64,000 nt of DNA from positions 69,177,230 through 69,241,229 of the forward strand of contig OX578136.1 of assembly GCA_951213105.1 (NCBI GenBank). Direction: 5' to 3'. A program made the position numbers and the translations under genes. Of the stretch, positions 12,410 to 24,954 are shown piece by piece. Position 1 is the stretch's first letter; each line of letters opens with the position of its first letter. The DNA comes from Amaurobius ferox (taxonomy: Eukaryota; Arthropoda; Arachnida; Araneae; Amaurobiidae). Below the pieces are notes generated by a model that was not told where the DNA came from, did no database searches, and saw nothing but the letters and a program-made list of their open reading frames with translations.

Positions 12410-13160
12410 GTAATTTGACAGGATTTTTGAATGAAGATTATTGTGAGATGTTACTGCTATATGGCGAACTTAACCGAAACGCTGTGAAAGTTGATAGAAA
12501 TTATTTTCGTGGTGAACCGAAAGAAAAAATTTGAAATACAATCTCATTTTAGATAACAGCATCTATAGGTCCGTTTTGCATTTAGTATGCGTTTGCTAAC
12601 AAGTAATAGCCGATATTTGCAATGGAAGGAAGAAAACTTGCAGTGAATGCCACACCTTTGCGCAATTCTATGGAAACTGAGAAATTGAGTCCAATCACGC
12701 AGCCTGAAGCAAATGTCTCTAAAATGTAGCTCTGGCTACATGAGACTGCTACGACGAAGTTTGTAATTACAGAATCCACCTCTTGAAGGTTTCCCCCAAA
12801 AATTTGGGAAGAAATTCCAATCGTAGATAACAGAATGCATGTACTTGTTTTGTGTTTATTAAATGTGAGTCTTTATGGAGTAATTGATATTTGCAATGAC
12901 AGCAAGAAAGCTTACTATATTACACAATTTGACGATCATAAATTTGAAGCGAGTCCTGTGACTATAAAGTAGTTGTTATGCTTTAAAAACTTGTTATGTT
13001 GTAGGGAAAGCCATGTGTTCAACGTATCATATTTATGAAAATATGCTCATAAACGTAGTCTATGCTGTAAATTGAATTCACTGTCGTATTTGTGGTAATC
13101 AAAGTTGCCAACAACTTCCACAACTCTCCACTAAAATTTCCCGCAAAAGATCCGAGTGCT
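12410..13160. other. A/T-rich spacer, no gene seen
   Basis: No coding region or RNA gene recognised. Confidence 0.4.
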
Positions 13161-13320
13161 AAGAAATTATCGCCAGTTCAGTCACGTTTTCCTTTTTATG
13201 TCTCTATTTGTTTTTATTTCCATCTTTTGTGAAAGCAACACGTAATATATCGAGCCCTGAGGAAATTGGTTGAATACAGCTGATAGTGTGGGACTGGATT
13301 TTGTTTTAGAATAAAAAAAT
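13160..13320 (+). repeat. Dispersed repeat R4, copy 1
   Basis: A short block, 'ttcagtcacgtttt...aaagcaacacgtaatatatcgagccc.gaggaaattgg', is shared with copies at about 16625-16795, 20487-20630 and 48788-48925. It is non-coding and unclassified. Confidence 0.6.
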
Positions 13321-14200
13321 ATGAGAGAGACATTTCTTGTGCATAACGCATGACTTTTTTTGCGAGCGGAAAAACATCGGTATTATGGGATATCTATAAA
13401 TATTATGATTTCCTTGTGATTGCATATCACTGAAAATGAATTTATCTCTGAAAATGAATTTATTGCTGTTGCAAGAAAAGTTCATAATATTTTCATGAGC
13501 TTTCATTTGCAAGTTATTTATTTGGAATTCTTAAAAATTAAAAATAAAAGTTGGCAATAGGGCATTCACAAAGATAAATTTTACTCATGTTATCTATTGC
13601 GTTAATATGTTTATAGAAATTTACTCAAAGTTTAAACTATTATTTTAATGCATAGAGTATACAACAACCATTTTTTCGGAAATTATTAGTGCATTGTTAG
13701 TGAAAATGAAAAATTTAATATTTAAATTTCACGTAGCTCATGTTTTTTATCATAGAAATTAAAAAAAATAATTGTAGTTTACTTTATATTATGTTGTTAT
13801 TACTCAATTCCATAGCGTTTGTTCTACTATTATACACACACAGAGAGGCACAAAGAAACTTACCTCTTCCGAAAGTGATTTAACTTTGTTCAGGAGATCT
13901 TAAAATGTTCTTCTCTTTTAAATATCAAATTAAAAAAAAAAATAGGGAAAACAATGTTTGATCCAAACAGTGGAATGAGAAAAGCAAAATTTCAGTTATA
14001 GTGCTGAATTTTTCGTTGGTTACTGTGAGACCTGATTTGAGACCAGGAATATGTGAGTCAGTTTATGTTCATTATTTATTAGGTCTGTTGTGTCTGATAA
14101 TGGCATCAGACTAAAGGACGCCAGTTTTATGTCACTCTGACCGGAGAGGTCAAGTAGGGCTTAAATAGAGGAAGCTAAAGTGAAGTCATGAGATTGGTTA
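13320..14200. other. A/T-rich spacer, no gene seen
   Basis: No coding region or RNA gene recognised. Confidence 0.4.
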
Positions 14201-14699
14201 AAAATGTTAACCATTATGGAAGGTGTCTGACCATGTTTTCCTGAGGTCGACCAATGGGAGCCGAAGAGGCGTGTCGGACCTCAGGTGGAAAGAGGTGGCA
14301 ACCAAAAGGTTCTACAGATATTCCATATACACTTCTGTGATTTAGACGATAGAGTTTGCAACGAAATGTCCTGATATATACTTGAACGCCAGATGCCAGA
14401 TAGACTTCAACGAAATGTCCAGAGAGCATATTTTCAACGACAGAGATGCAGAGATGATGAGAACTGATTCAGTTGTGCCTATTATTAGTGTGCCGTCATA
14501 ATGGAGGCAAAGGTGACTGTGTGTAGGGCTAAAGATGGAATTGGAGGTATGTGTTCTTATTAATAATTGTAGCAGGTCATAGACCATTTTGATAAAGACA
14601 ATTTACCAGGTCTCACATCCTCCGCAAATAATATGATAATTGTTGTAATTAATTTAATAATTAACCGAATGTTGTTAATAAATAATGCTATTTTTAAAG
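14200..14699 (-). repeat. Dispersed repeat R2, copy b, distal part (interrupted)
   Basis: On the minus strand this matches copy a: 'acatacctccaattcc', 'tctatgacctgctac' and 'atctgtagaacctttt' are all found in the same order. The copy is cut at 14700 by a TTAA-flanked element and resumes at 16248-16390 with 'aaaatggtgcaatt'. Confidence 0.75.
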
Positions 14700-14703
14700 T
14701 TAA

Positions 14704-16243
14704 ACAAGAAAGATCAATCATGCTTAAAGCATTGATTATGAAATACTTTCCAACTTCAATGCAATTTTATTTAAAAAAGTCGAAAATGCAATACATTCCA
14801 CGGTAATATTTTAAAACTTATCACAATACTACATTGATTTATTATATTTGAAAATTTAAACCTTCATTGAAAAAAATTAACTTCATTCAAATGACGGCAT
14901 TGAAATATAAATTGCCTGGTTTAAATATCTCTAAAATGCAATACATTCCACGGTAATATTTTTAAAACAATCATAATACTAAGATAATTTATTATATTTG
15001 AAAACTTCATCGAAAACAACTGAAATTCATTCAAATGACGTTATAGAAAAAATAACACGCCTGGATCTCTCTATAAAAATAGCATTTTATTCATAACATT
15101 TTCCCATTCATGTCATTCATCAGAATACTATAATAATTTATTTTATTTAAAAATTAATACCATGGAGCTACACGTAATTAAACTGGTTTAAATATCTCTA
15201 AAATGTTATACATTCCTCGGTAATAGTTTTAGAATTATCATAATACTATGATATTTTATTATATTTGAAAACTTAATCGAAAACAACTGAAATGAATTCA
15301 AATGACGCCATAGAAAAAATAACACGCCTGGATCTCTCTATAAAAGCAGGATTTCATTCATTTCATTCATCACAATACTATAATAATTTATTTTATTTAA
15401 AAATTAAGACCATGGAGCTACAATTCATAAACTCTATGCTTAAAACTTCATCGAAAAAAATCGTCCTTCTGTTTATAAAATCAAATATTTCATTCATATC
15501 AGCCATGCAGACTCCATGGACTGAATTATTTTGTGTTAAAGAAATACAGTAATTCTAATACAACTCATTCTACATATTTTTGCTGTTTACATTTTACATA
15601 GGTGAAAAATAGGCTTAGTTGTAGAAATAATCAAAATTGGATGAGAATTTAAACTCAAATATATTGTCATTGTGTTGTTTTAGTATGTAGATGCACAGAA
15701 TTTAAGCAAAAATAAAGTAGTTTTTGGACGGATACAACACTCAATATGAATCAAAAGAACTTTAAAAAATCACGATTTTGAAACAAGATGGATGCCATAT
15801 ATCATTTTGAAGTGGGTCATGTGATCGTTTCATATCATGGTCACGTGATCGTTTCATATAAGAGGTGTAATTATTATTTTAATTTTTATTAAAAAAACTA
15901 CTGAATATATTTCGCTGAATTTTTTTTATATATTTTATGGAACAATTTGACTATTACCTAAAATTTTCGAAGCAATTTGTGAATTTTAAATCCGCTTAAA
16001 AAATGTTTGAAAAATTAGGTCCCATAGGGCTCAATGTATTTCATTTTTTCAACCCGGGTTCAATCCAAAACTAATTGGGTGATATTATTCATTTATATTA
16101 ACATAGGTCCTACAGACGGTCTGAACAACATACTAAAATTTCATTTTGATTAAGTCATTTTTACGGCAGTTATCGTGCTAACGGGCAGACAGACAGACAG
16201 AATGAACAAAGTCATAAACACTTTTCAACTTTGTTGTAAAGTG
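14704..16243 (+). mobile_element. TTAA-flanked non-autonomous element, copy A
   Basis: This is one of six main copies of a family that is ~1.05-1.55 kb long in this window. It starts 'ACAAGAAAGATCAATC' and ends 'GTTGTAAAGTG', with TTAA at 14700-14703 and 16244-16247. Both ends can fold: 'atcaatcatgctt/aagcattgat' at the start and 'aacacttttcaac/gttgtaaagtgtt' at the end. It contains '(gaca)n' near the right end and three tandem versions of an internal ~150-260-bp segment; other copies have two. No ORF is conserved. The TTAA duplication and the 5' end suggest piggyBac-type mobilisation, but that is inference, because the two ends share very little inverted repeat. Confidence 0.8.
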
Positions 16244-16247
16244 TTAA

Positions 16248-16390
16248 AAATGGTGCAATTAATTGAGTAGCATTATGTTAATAAATATTGTATTCCAGGA
16301 CTCGCTCTAAAGATAAATATGGTGGGTTTTATTAGAGACACAACGCAATGGGTTTCATGACGTTATGATATTACGGCCATGATAATTATG
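16248..16390 (-). repeat. Dispersed repeat R2, copy b, proximal part
   Basis: Continuation of copy b on the other side of the inserted element, with 'aaaatggtgcaattaattgag' and 'ccaggactcgc' on the plus strand. Joining it to 14699 with a single TTAA restores the sequence seen in copies a and c. Confidence 0.75.
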
Positions 16391-17270
16391 AATAATTTAA
16401 TAGGTCTAAAATCCCATATAAACAGTTTTATTAAAATGTGCACTACAGTTACATTTCTTTGAAAAGTGTCAAAAACGAAAGTTTTGGCTTGAGTAGTGAA
16501 TTGAAAGTGTTTTCTTTCTGTGGAAATGAAAGACAGACTTGCGACTTTCACAATCATCTCACATTTAACTTTTCGTTAAAAAAATTATCCAAGATGATTG
16601 GAAAGGAAAGAGAGAACCATGAGTAAAGGTACCTTTTTCCTTTTTATGTCACAATTTTTTGTTTTTATGTCACCCTATCCGTTTTATTTTCCATTGTCTG
16701 TTAAAGGAAAAACAAGAAAATTAGCTTTCCTGAAGAAATTGATGGATGAAACAGATTCTATGTGACTCAATTTTATTTCAGAGTGAAAAGGCTTTGATAA
16801 AAATGTAACGGATGAAGAATAAACTTTGGAAGATAAGCTAGTCTCTAAATTTTGACACTAGAAAATCTTGTATTTATAGTACTAATTCCCTCTTCTAGTT
16901 TTTATGATTCGAAGGTTTACTTAAACACATATGTTTATTTCACTAAGAAAAATAATTAATGAGTAACCCTCAATGAAATTTGAAATTCATACAGGACAAA
17001 GAAACGATATGATTTATTTTTAATCAACTTAACATAGAGCAGACTTGAATAAAAAAGGAAATACAATTATAATGACGCATTATTAATATAGTAATCTAAT
17101 AATAACAATCAGCGATAACTCCCGTCCGATTAAGTCAAATGTTTTAGCGTGAATAACTTTTTTAAAACAAAACTCTAATAAAGTTCAAAAAGTTTATTCT
17201 TCATTTTAAGTCTTACAACAAATAATACGGGTCACACGGTAATTAAAAATTCCTACTGATCAATTTTACT
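16391..17270. other. Spacer with dispersed repeat R4, copy 2
   Basis: No gene seen. The block at about 16625-16795 ('cctttttatgtcacaa', 'ctgaagaaattgatgg', 'attttatttcagagtg') is a diverged R4 copy. Confidence 0.45.
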
Positions 17271-17277
17271 TTTTTAA

Positions 17278-18579
17278 CACTTTACAACAAAATTGAAAAG
17301 TGTTTATGACTTTGTTCATTCTGTCTGTCTGTCTGTCTGTCTATCCGTTAGCACGATAACTGCCGTAAATATGACTTAGTCAAAATGAAATATTAGTATG
17401 TTGTTCCGACGATCTGTAGGACCTATGGGAATATAAATGAGTAATATCACCCAATTAGTTTTGGATTGAACCCGGGTTGAAAAAATGAAATACATTGAAC
17501 CCTATGGGACCTAATTTTTCGAACATTTTTTAAGCGAATTTAAAATTCACAAATTGCTTCAAAAATTTTAGGTAATATTCAAATTGTTCCATAAAATATA
17601 TAAAAAAATATTCAGCGAAATATATTCAGCAGTTTTTTAAATAAAAATTAAAATAATAATAACACCTCGTATATGAAGCGATCACGTGACCATAATATGA
17701 AAAGATCGCATGACCCACTTCAAAATGATATATGGCATCCATCTTGTCTCAAAATCGTGATTTTTAAAGTTGTTTATAATTCATATTGAGTGTTGTATCC
17801 GTCCTAAAATCACTTTATGTTTGCATAAATTCTGTGCATCTACATATTGAAACAACGCAATTACAATATATTTGAGTTTAAGTGCTCATCCAAATTTGAT
17901 TATTTCTACAACGAAGCCTATTTTTCACCTATATAAAATGTAAACAGCAAAATATGTAGAATAATTTGTATTAGAATTGCTGTATTTCTTTAACACAAAA
18001 TCATTTACTTCATGGAGTCTGCATAGCTGATACGAATGAAATATTCATTGATTTTACAAAGAGAAGGACGATTTTTTTCGATGAAGTTTTACGTATACAG
18101 TTTAATTACTTGCAGCTCCATGGTCTTAAATTTTAAATAAAATAAATTATTATAGTATTGTGATGAATGACATGAATGGGAAATTATTTATGAATGAAAT
18201 TCTGCTTTTATAGAGATAGCCAGGCGTGTTATTTTTTCTATGACGTCATTTGAATGAATTTTAGTTGTTTTTGATGAAGTTTTCAAACATAATAAATTAT
18301 CGTAGTATTATGATAATTCTAAAATTATTACCGAGGAATGTATAACATTTTACAGATGTTTAAACCAGGCAATTTATATTTTAATGCTGTCATTTGAATG
18401 AAGTTCATTTTTTTCGATGAAGGTTTATATTTTCAAGTACAATAAATTAATGTAGTATTGTGATAAGTTTTAAAATATTACCGAGGAATATATTGCATAT
18501 TAGAGATACTTAAATGAAATTGCATTGAAGTTGGAAAGGGTTTCATAATCAATGCTTTAAGCATGATTGATCTTTCTTG
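17278..18579 (-). mobile_element. TTAA-flanked non-autonomous element, copy B
   Basis: Inverted relative to copy A. It begins 'CACTTTACAAC' after TTAA (17274-17277) and ends 'GATCTTTCTTG' before TTAA (18580-18583). The terminal hairpins, the (TGTC)n block near 17321-17341, the 'aacccgggttga' core and two internal ~150-bp segments ('attaccgaggaat') are all present. No ORF. Confidence 0.82.
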
Positions 18580-18583
18580 TTAA

Positions 18584-19490
18584 TATATATTTGTTTAGAG
18601 TTTAGAAGATATTTCAATCGAAAGTATTCAAAATGAAGCAGAAACTCGCTCGGACAAAATATTCTTATCCTTTTCCAAAAAAATTCTTCAAAATATTAAA
18701 ATATTGAAATTATTTCTGTATATTACATTATAATCCTGTTCGTTGCCGCACACTAACTGCCGGAGATCGTTTTGCTAGCTCAACTGTTCTGCCTGCTGCG
18801 TATGTGTAATGCACACGTTGGGGTTTCTATTCCCTTTTAATCTGATGCTATTTGCTACTGCTAATTTTAAAGACATTTACATTGGCAGTTAGCTCAGACG
18901 TAGTCGGCGACTGAAGTGGTGTCCTTTTGCGAGTCTTGGAAAAGCAGTCACCTAGTAGTTTGAAAGTAAAAAAAATAAATAGGAAGGAGGGACAGATTGG
19001 GGGACGATGGCTTTTATGTTTCAGAAGGTGGTTGGATTGAACGAAATGGGGGAGGGTAAAGCGGAGCCAAGAGAAACAGCGAAGTCTCAAATAGACAAAG
19101 GTGGACACAACAAATAGTTAGTTATCGAAAAATTGAGAGCAATTCTAAACCTATAAGATGGTTTTAGTTTGAACTCATTTTCTTTTTGTTTATGTAAATG
19201 TAGAAACACACTTTCTAAAATCATCTGATTAAAATCATCTGTGAAATTGCAACGAAGAAATGAGCATAACTATATGCAAATCTCAGTACCTATATCGGTT
19301 GCGAAAGTTTGTACCAGCTATATATATGCATGTATATATATTTATATATTTATATAATGCATATATATATACTATACTCGTCAAAAGTAAAATCACAGTA
19401 TCGGTAGAAGAGTCATATGCAAATATTTAAATTTTCGTGCGTATCTGATAATGTGATACACTGTTTCGGGTGTCACGTGAAATTTATATT

Positions 19491-19496
<6 letters not shown>
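18584..19496. other. A/T-rich spacer, no gene seen
   Basis: No recognised gene. The frame at 18848-19108 on the minus strand matches nothing I know. Confidence 0.4.

Positions 19497-19498
<2 letters not shown>

Positions 19499-19552
<54 letters not shown>
19499..19552. repeat. (TA)n microsatellite
   Basis: Uninterrupted TA dinucleotides, about 26 units. Confidence 0.98.
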
Positions 19553-19556
<4 letters not shown>

Positions 19557-19661
19557 TCGATTTCCTTTTTACAATTTTTGAAGTTTGGCAGAATGGACAT
19601 TACTTAATGTGATTGACAACACCTTCTTTGCATATCATGTTAAGCTGGTTATCTACACACG

Positions 19662-20046
19662 CTGTTGTTGAGACCCAGACCGTCCGATCTACCAGACAGG
19701 TGTAAGGTAACTGTTTGGACGGCCGGGAAGTGCCAACCAATTTAGACCGGAACCCAGTGGGGAGGCATCCACAGAGACCTCATTCTCCTTCCCCTACCAC
19801 CAACCTCTCGGAAGGACATACGGACCCAGATGTTTAACGTGATCGTACTCCGCATGAACACGGCGGCAGTTGTGGCAGCGCGCAAATCCAGCGCGCATAC
19901 CACCGAGCTACCACACCCGAAATGTGCCAACAGCACGCAGTGTTCCCAGGTGGTCACCCACCTGAGTACTAACCTCGCCCGATGCTACTTGATTTCGGTG
20001 ATCTAACAAAAACCGGTGTTTTCAGCACGGTCCGGCCGTTGGCAGC
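19662..20046 (-). mobile_element. Composite 5S-rRNA/tRNA SINE, complete
   Basis: On the minus strand the element opens with a 5S-rRNA-like head. 'caccggtttttgtt' is followed by 'agatcaccgaa', then 'gcatcgggcgaggttagtac', 'tgggtgaccacctgggaac' and 'gctgttggca', which are the hallmark internal-promoter and 3' parts of 5S rRNA. Next comes a tRNA box A-like 'TAGCTCGGTGG', then a unique body with 'ccttccgagaggttggtgg', and a (CAA)n-type tail. The 13-bp duplication 'ttatctacacacg' at 19649-19661 and 20047-20059 is perfect. This is a SINE of 5S-promoter type, transcribed by polymerase III and moved by a LINE. The duplication is intact and the copy matches the one at 41359 closely, so it is fairly young. 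It is not a working 5S gene. Confidence 0.93.
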
Positions 20047-20059
20047 TTATCTACACACG

Positions 20060-20753
20060 TGTAAGTCCATTCTCTTTAGTTTTTCTAAAAGCTTCTTTTT
20101 GTTCACACTAACAAGACTATTAAATAAAATGTGCTATTTGAAGCTGATGTATTGTTCTGGTTATAAGGACTGTTTCTTGGTTTTACATATTGCTGACTAG
20201 CATTCTGACTAGCATAGAATTTTTTCTGCATAGATATTGAATTCTTTTGACTGTTATAGATGCTTTATTCTCTTCAAATAGTTTACTTTAAATCAGTTTT
20301 ATTTCTTTATATATATATATATATATTTATGATAGTTATTTATATAACATTTTTTATATTCTGAATTATAAATATTTTCATTTTATTTTTCTAATGTGGC
20401 AACAAGTTTGATATTAATTTCATATTTATAATTTTCTCTTCAAGTTACTGGGGAGATTCGAATACGAAAGAAGGGATAAACAGTTCAGTCACGTTTTTCT
20501 TTATATGTCAACCTTTCCGTTTTGCTTTCCACCTCTTACGAAAGCAGCACGTAATATATATAGCCCCCGGGAAATTCGATGGAAAAAACATATACCATGA
20601 GACGCGGTTTTATTTTAAAGTGAAAATTATAAGACACAATGTGTCTTATTGGGATGATATTGCAAACTGAAAAATTATCTACACAATATGTCTTTGAAAT
20701 ATAGTTTGAAAGTGTTAATGTGTTATATCTTTTTACTCGAATTTACAATTTCC

Positions 20754-20754
<1 letters not shown>
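20060..20754. other. Spacer with dispersed repeat R4, copy 3
   Basis: No gene seen. The block at about 20487-20630 ('ttcagtcacgtttttcttta', 'agcagcacgtaatatata', 'gggaaattcgatgg') is R4. A short TA run lies near 20310-20327. Confidence 0.5.

Positions 20755-20811
<57 letters not shown>
20755..20811. repeat. (TA)n microsatellite
   Basis: TA dinucleotides with one 'tatac' interruption. It borders a solo Penelope-like UTR. Confidence 0.97.
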
Positions 20812-20814
<3 letters not shown>

Positions 20815-21112
20815 CCAAAAGGAAAGGATAAGAGATAAAAATAAATATAAAAAAATCAAAAAGAGAGGTGTGCTTACGGGGAAGTAGCAAGGTCAAGGGG
20901 GATTGTGACGCCTTTTCCTGGTTCAAGCATGCTTTCAGTCCCGGGAAACACTTAAAGAAACCACTGCATGCCTGAAGCAAGCACCAACGTGAAAGCGGGA
21001 AAAGCAGAATCCCCTAAGGAATACCAAGACCAGAAATTGTAAATAAAAAAAGACATTGCGAAAAGTGTACTATAACATATATCACGTCAAAGTCCAATCC
21101 GTATCTTATGAT
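20812..21112 (-). mobile_element. Solo Penelope-like 3' UTR / pseudo-LTR, no coding part
   Basis: On the minus strand this ~300-bp segment carries the landmarks seen downstream of the RT in the other copies: 'cccgggactgaaagcatgctt', an 'aaccaggaaaa' block and a hairpin with loop TCACAATC (20895-20914). It lies between two (TA)n tracts and has no RT sequence. A solo UTR could be a severely 5'-truncated copy or a leftover pseudo-LTR. The similarity to the N1-N6 tails is diverged but collinear. Confidence 0.6.
20895..20914 (-). other. Conserved tail hairpin H1 (loop TCACAATC)
   Basis: A 6-bp stem with one mismatch closes the loop. It is the most diverged of seven copies of the hairpin. Confidence 0.55.
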
Positions 21113-21298
<186 letters not shown>

Positions 21299-21454
21299 GA
21301 ACTATACAAATATGAAAAATACGTAAAAATGTAATATAATACCACTCAGAAAAAGGCGAAATGCAGCACTATATACTGAAGCAGGATATAACTAATTTAA
21401 ACGATTTGAAAAAAGGAAAGGGGGAAAACCATATGAATTGCATAAAAATGGCTG

Positions 21455-21474
21455 AGAGGGATAGCGACCTCTCA
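21455..21474 (-). other. Conserved tail hairpin H2 (loop TCGCTATC)
   Basis: On the minus strand, stem GAGAGG/CCTCTC closes the 8-nt loop; perfect 6 bp. Confidence 0.75.
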
Positions 21475-21731
21475 TTCCCGTTTTAAGTACTTTTCGTCTA
21501 GACAACGCCCACGGATACCAATGCAATTCAATGACAGATCCCCGTAGCATGTGCACAAATGAAAGCTCCAAAATGCAGAAAAGGAGGCCTCAGAATGCAG
21601 ACAGAAAGAAGACAGAAATGGAACGACGAAATCACACTGGCAATGATGCTACCGACTAAAACGTATCGTCCGTTTCGCCATATGTAGTATGTACCCATAC
21701 GCATGCGTACCTCGATTATTCAAATATGATG

Positions 21732-22459
21732 TCATATTCTCAAGTCATTAAAGAATGAATAATCCTCTTCTTCAAAGAAAGAATTGTAAATATCTTTAAG
21801 GAAATTCCGTGGGTAATGATTATTAAGTGCTTCCTGTAAAATGAGTTTGTTACACGTGAGACAATCTTTTTTGAAAGTATTATTATTACGATTTCTTCTC
21901 AGATGTCCTGTTATGATGTTTCGGAAAATATTTCTAGTCAAATTCGACTTCCATCCAATTATTTGGTTAATCTTCATATCATAATTATTACGTTTATTGT
22001 ACAGAACTGTATGAATTCCGTTTTGATGTTTGTATCTAATGGTTATGTCCAGGAAATTAACTTCGTTTTTGACACTATTAGGGTTCTTGATAAGATCCAA
22101 TTCCGGAGGATAAAAGTCAAATTCAAATTCAGGAGTATTTGAGTAATGGCCTAAAATCACATCGTCCACATATCTGTAATATGGCATTTCATATAATACA
22201 TGATTATTCCTTTCGAAATATGTTAAATATATGTCAGCCAGGACTGATGAACAGCCCCCACCCACAGGAATACCCCTAATTTGTTGATAAAAGACTCCTC
22301 CGTTACATAATATGTTCTCAAACAAAACGATCTGAATTAAATCCATATACCTTCGTAAAGTGATTACTTTTTTAAGATTGTATTCTGTATGTACCAGTAA
22401 AAGTATTTCATGCAATTTTTTAAGATCAATGTTGTTGAAAAGGTCCCGGAAGTCATAAC
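21732..22459 (-). pseudogene. Penelope-like reverse transcriptase, C-terminal two thirds (N1)
   Basis: An open frame of ~240 codons without a start of its own. It enters at motif A ('DFRDLFNNIDL', the D being the first catalytic aspartate) and has motif B ('IRGIPVGGGCSSVLADIYL') and motif C ('YYRYVDDVI', the catalytic Asp pair). Next come the 'NFLDITIRY' block and a thumb-like C-terminus ending 'FFEEEDYSFFNDLRI'. The RT copies element RNA into DNA at the target. The fingers, CxC linker and endonuclease are missing. The catalytic residues that remain are intact, but V replaces M in 'GIPMGG'. It cannot be functional alone because of the 5' truncation. Confidence 0.9.
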
Positions 22460-23371
22460 ACCCGTGAAATTTCGTACGGTAACTGTAGGATGTAATACAT
22501 ATATTACATTGGCTAACAAAAAACTTATGAATATACTTAAACCTGCATATAAAGCTTTATTAGTACAAAATCCAATATCATAAAAAACAGCTCTGAAGTA
22601 ATTAAACGACTGAAGTATTGCAATAAAGATATACAGTTCACCAGTTATGACTTCCGGGACCTTTTCAACAACATTGATCTTAAAAAATTGCATGAAATAC
22701 TTTTACTGGTACATACAGAATACAATCTTAAAAAAGTAATCACTTTACGAAGGTATATGGATTTAATTCAGATCGTTTTGTTTGAGAACATATTATGTAA
22801 CGGAGGAGTCTTTTATCAACAAATTAGGGGTATTCCTATGGGTGGGGGCTGTTCATCAGTCCTGGCTGACATATATTTAACATATTTCGAAAGGAATAAT
22901 CATGTATTATATGAAATGCCATATTACAGATATGTGGACGATGTGATTTTAGGCCATTATTCAAATACTCCTGAATTTGAATTTGACTTTTATCCTCCGG
23001 AATTGGATCTTATCAAGAACCCTAATAGTGTCAAAAACGAAGTTAATTTCATGGACATAACCATTAGATACAAACATCAAAATGGAATTCATACAGTTCT
23101 GTACAATAAACGTAATAATTATGATATGAAGATTAACCAAATAATTGGATGGAAGTCGAATTTGACTAGGAATATTTTCCGAAACATCATAACAGGACAT
23201 CTGAGAAGAAATCGTAATAATAATACTTTCAAAAAAGATTGTCTCACGTGTAACAAACTCATTTTACAGGAAGCACTTAATAATCATTACCCACGGAATT
23301 TCCTTAAAGATATTTACAATTCTTTCTTTGAAGAAGAGGATTATTCATTCTTTAATGACTTGAGAATATGA
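22460..23371 (+). pseudogene. Penelope-like reverse transcriptase with one frameshift (N2)
   Basis: It begins 'PVKFRTVTVGCNTYITLANK' (fingers region), then shifts frame near 22553-22565. It continues through 'SYDFRDLFNNI' (motif A), 'IRGIPMGGGCSSVLADIYL' (motif B), 'YYRYVDDVI' (motif C) and the thumb to the natural stop at 23369-23371. The uninterrupted part is 22688-23371. Apart from the frameshift and the missing N-terminal half, the catalytic core is intact. The same residues occur in N6 over the same span, which confirms the frame choice. Confidence 0.9.
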
Positions 23372-23629
23372 CATCATATTTGAATAATCGAGGTACGCAT
23401 GCGTATGGGTACATACTACATATGGCGAAACGGACGATACGTTTTAGTCGATAGCATCATTGCCAGTGTGATTTCGTCGTTCCATTTCTGTCTTCTTTCT
23501 GTCTGCATTCTGAGGCCTCCTTTTCTGCATTTTGGAGCTTTCATTTTTGCACATGCTACGGGGATCTGTCATTGAATTGCATTGGTATCCGTGGGCGTTG
23601 TCTAGACGAAAAGTACTTAAAACGGGAAT

Positions 23630-23649
23630 GAGAGGTCGCTATCCCTCTC
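23630..23649 (+). other. Conserved tail hairpin H3 (loop TCGCTATC)
   Basis: Stem GAGAGG/CCTCTC, loop TCGCTATC. It is followed by 'gccatttttatgcaattc' and 'atatgg', which can form a further short CCAT/ATGG stem. Confidence 0.75.
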
Positions 23650-23713
23650 AGCCATTTTTATGCAATTCATATGGTTTTCCCCCTTTCCTTTTTTCAAATC
23701 GTTTAAATTAGTC

Positions 23714-24950
<1,237 letters not shown>

Positions 24951-24954
24951 ACTA

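Larger units (their letters stand above)
21299..22459 (-). mobile_element. Penelope-like (Naiad-type) element N1, 5'-truncated
   Basis: Minus-strand half of a head-to-head pair with N2. The RT part covers 21732-22459 and the 3' UTR covers 21299-21731, ending at a (TA)n tract. The 5' end stops at 22459 inside RT motif A and is fused there to the 5' end of N2. The two arms are nearly identical over their shared length, including the UTR. Compared with N2, the UTR here continues ~90 bp further before reaching (TA)n. Confidence 0.88.
22460..23712 (+). mobile_element. Penelope-like (Naiad-type) element N2, 5'-truncated
   Basis: Plus-strand arm of the inverted pair. It starts at 22460, about 225 bp further upstream in the RT than N1 does. 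It runs through the RT stop at 23371 and a 3' UTR that ends at 23712, where a long (TA)n tract begins. Against N1 I see only a few substitutions (for example M/V in motif B and M/L in 'NFLDI'). Confidence 0.9.

Noticed and set aside
14704..16243. Helitron assignment for the TTAA element (3' hairpin near the end)
   Set aside because: Helitrons insert between A and T without duplication and end in CTRR. Here the empty-site comparison shows a TTAA duplication and the end is AAAGTG.
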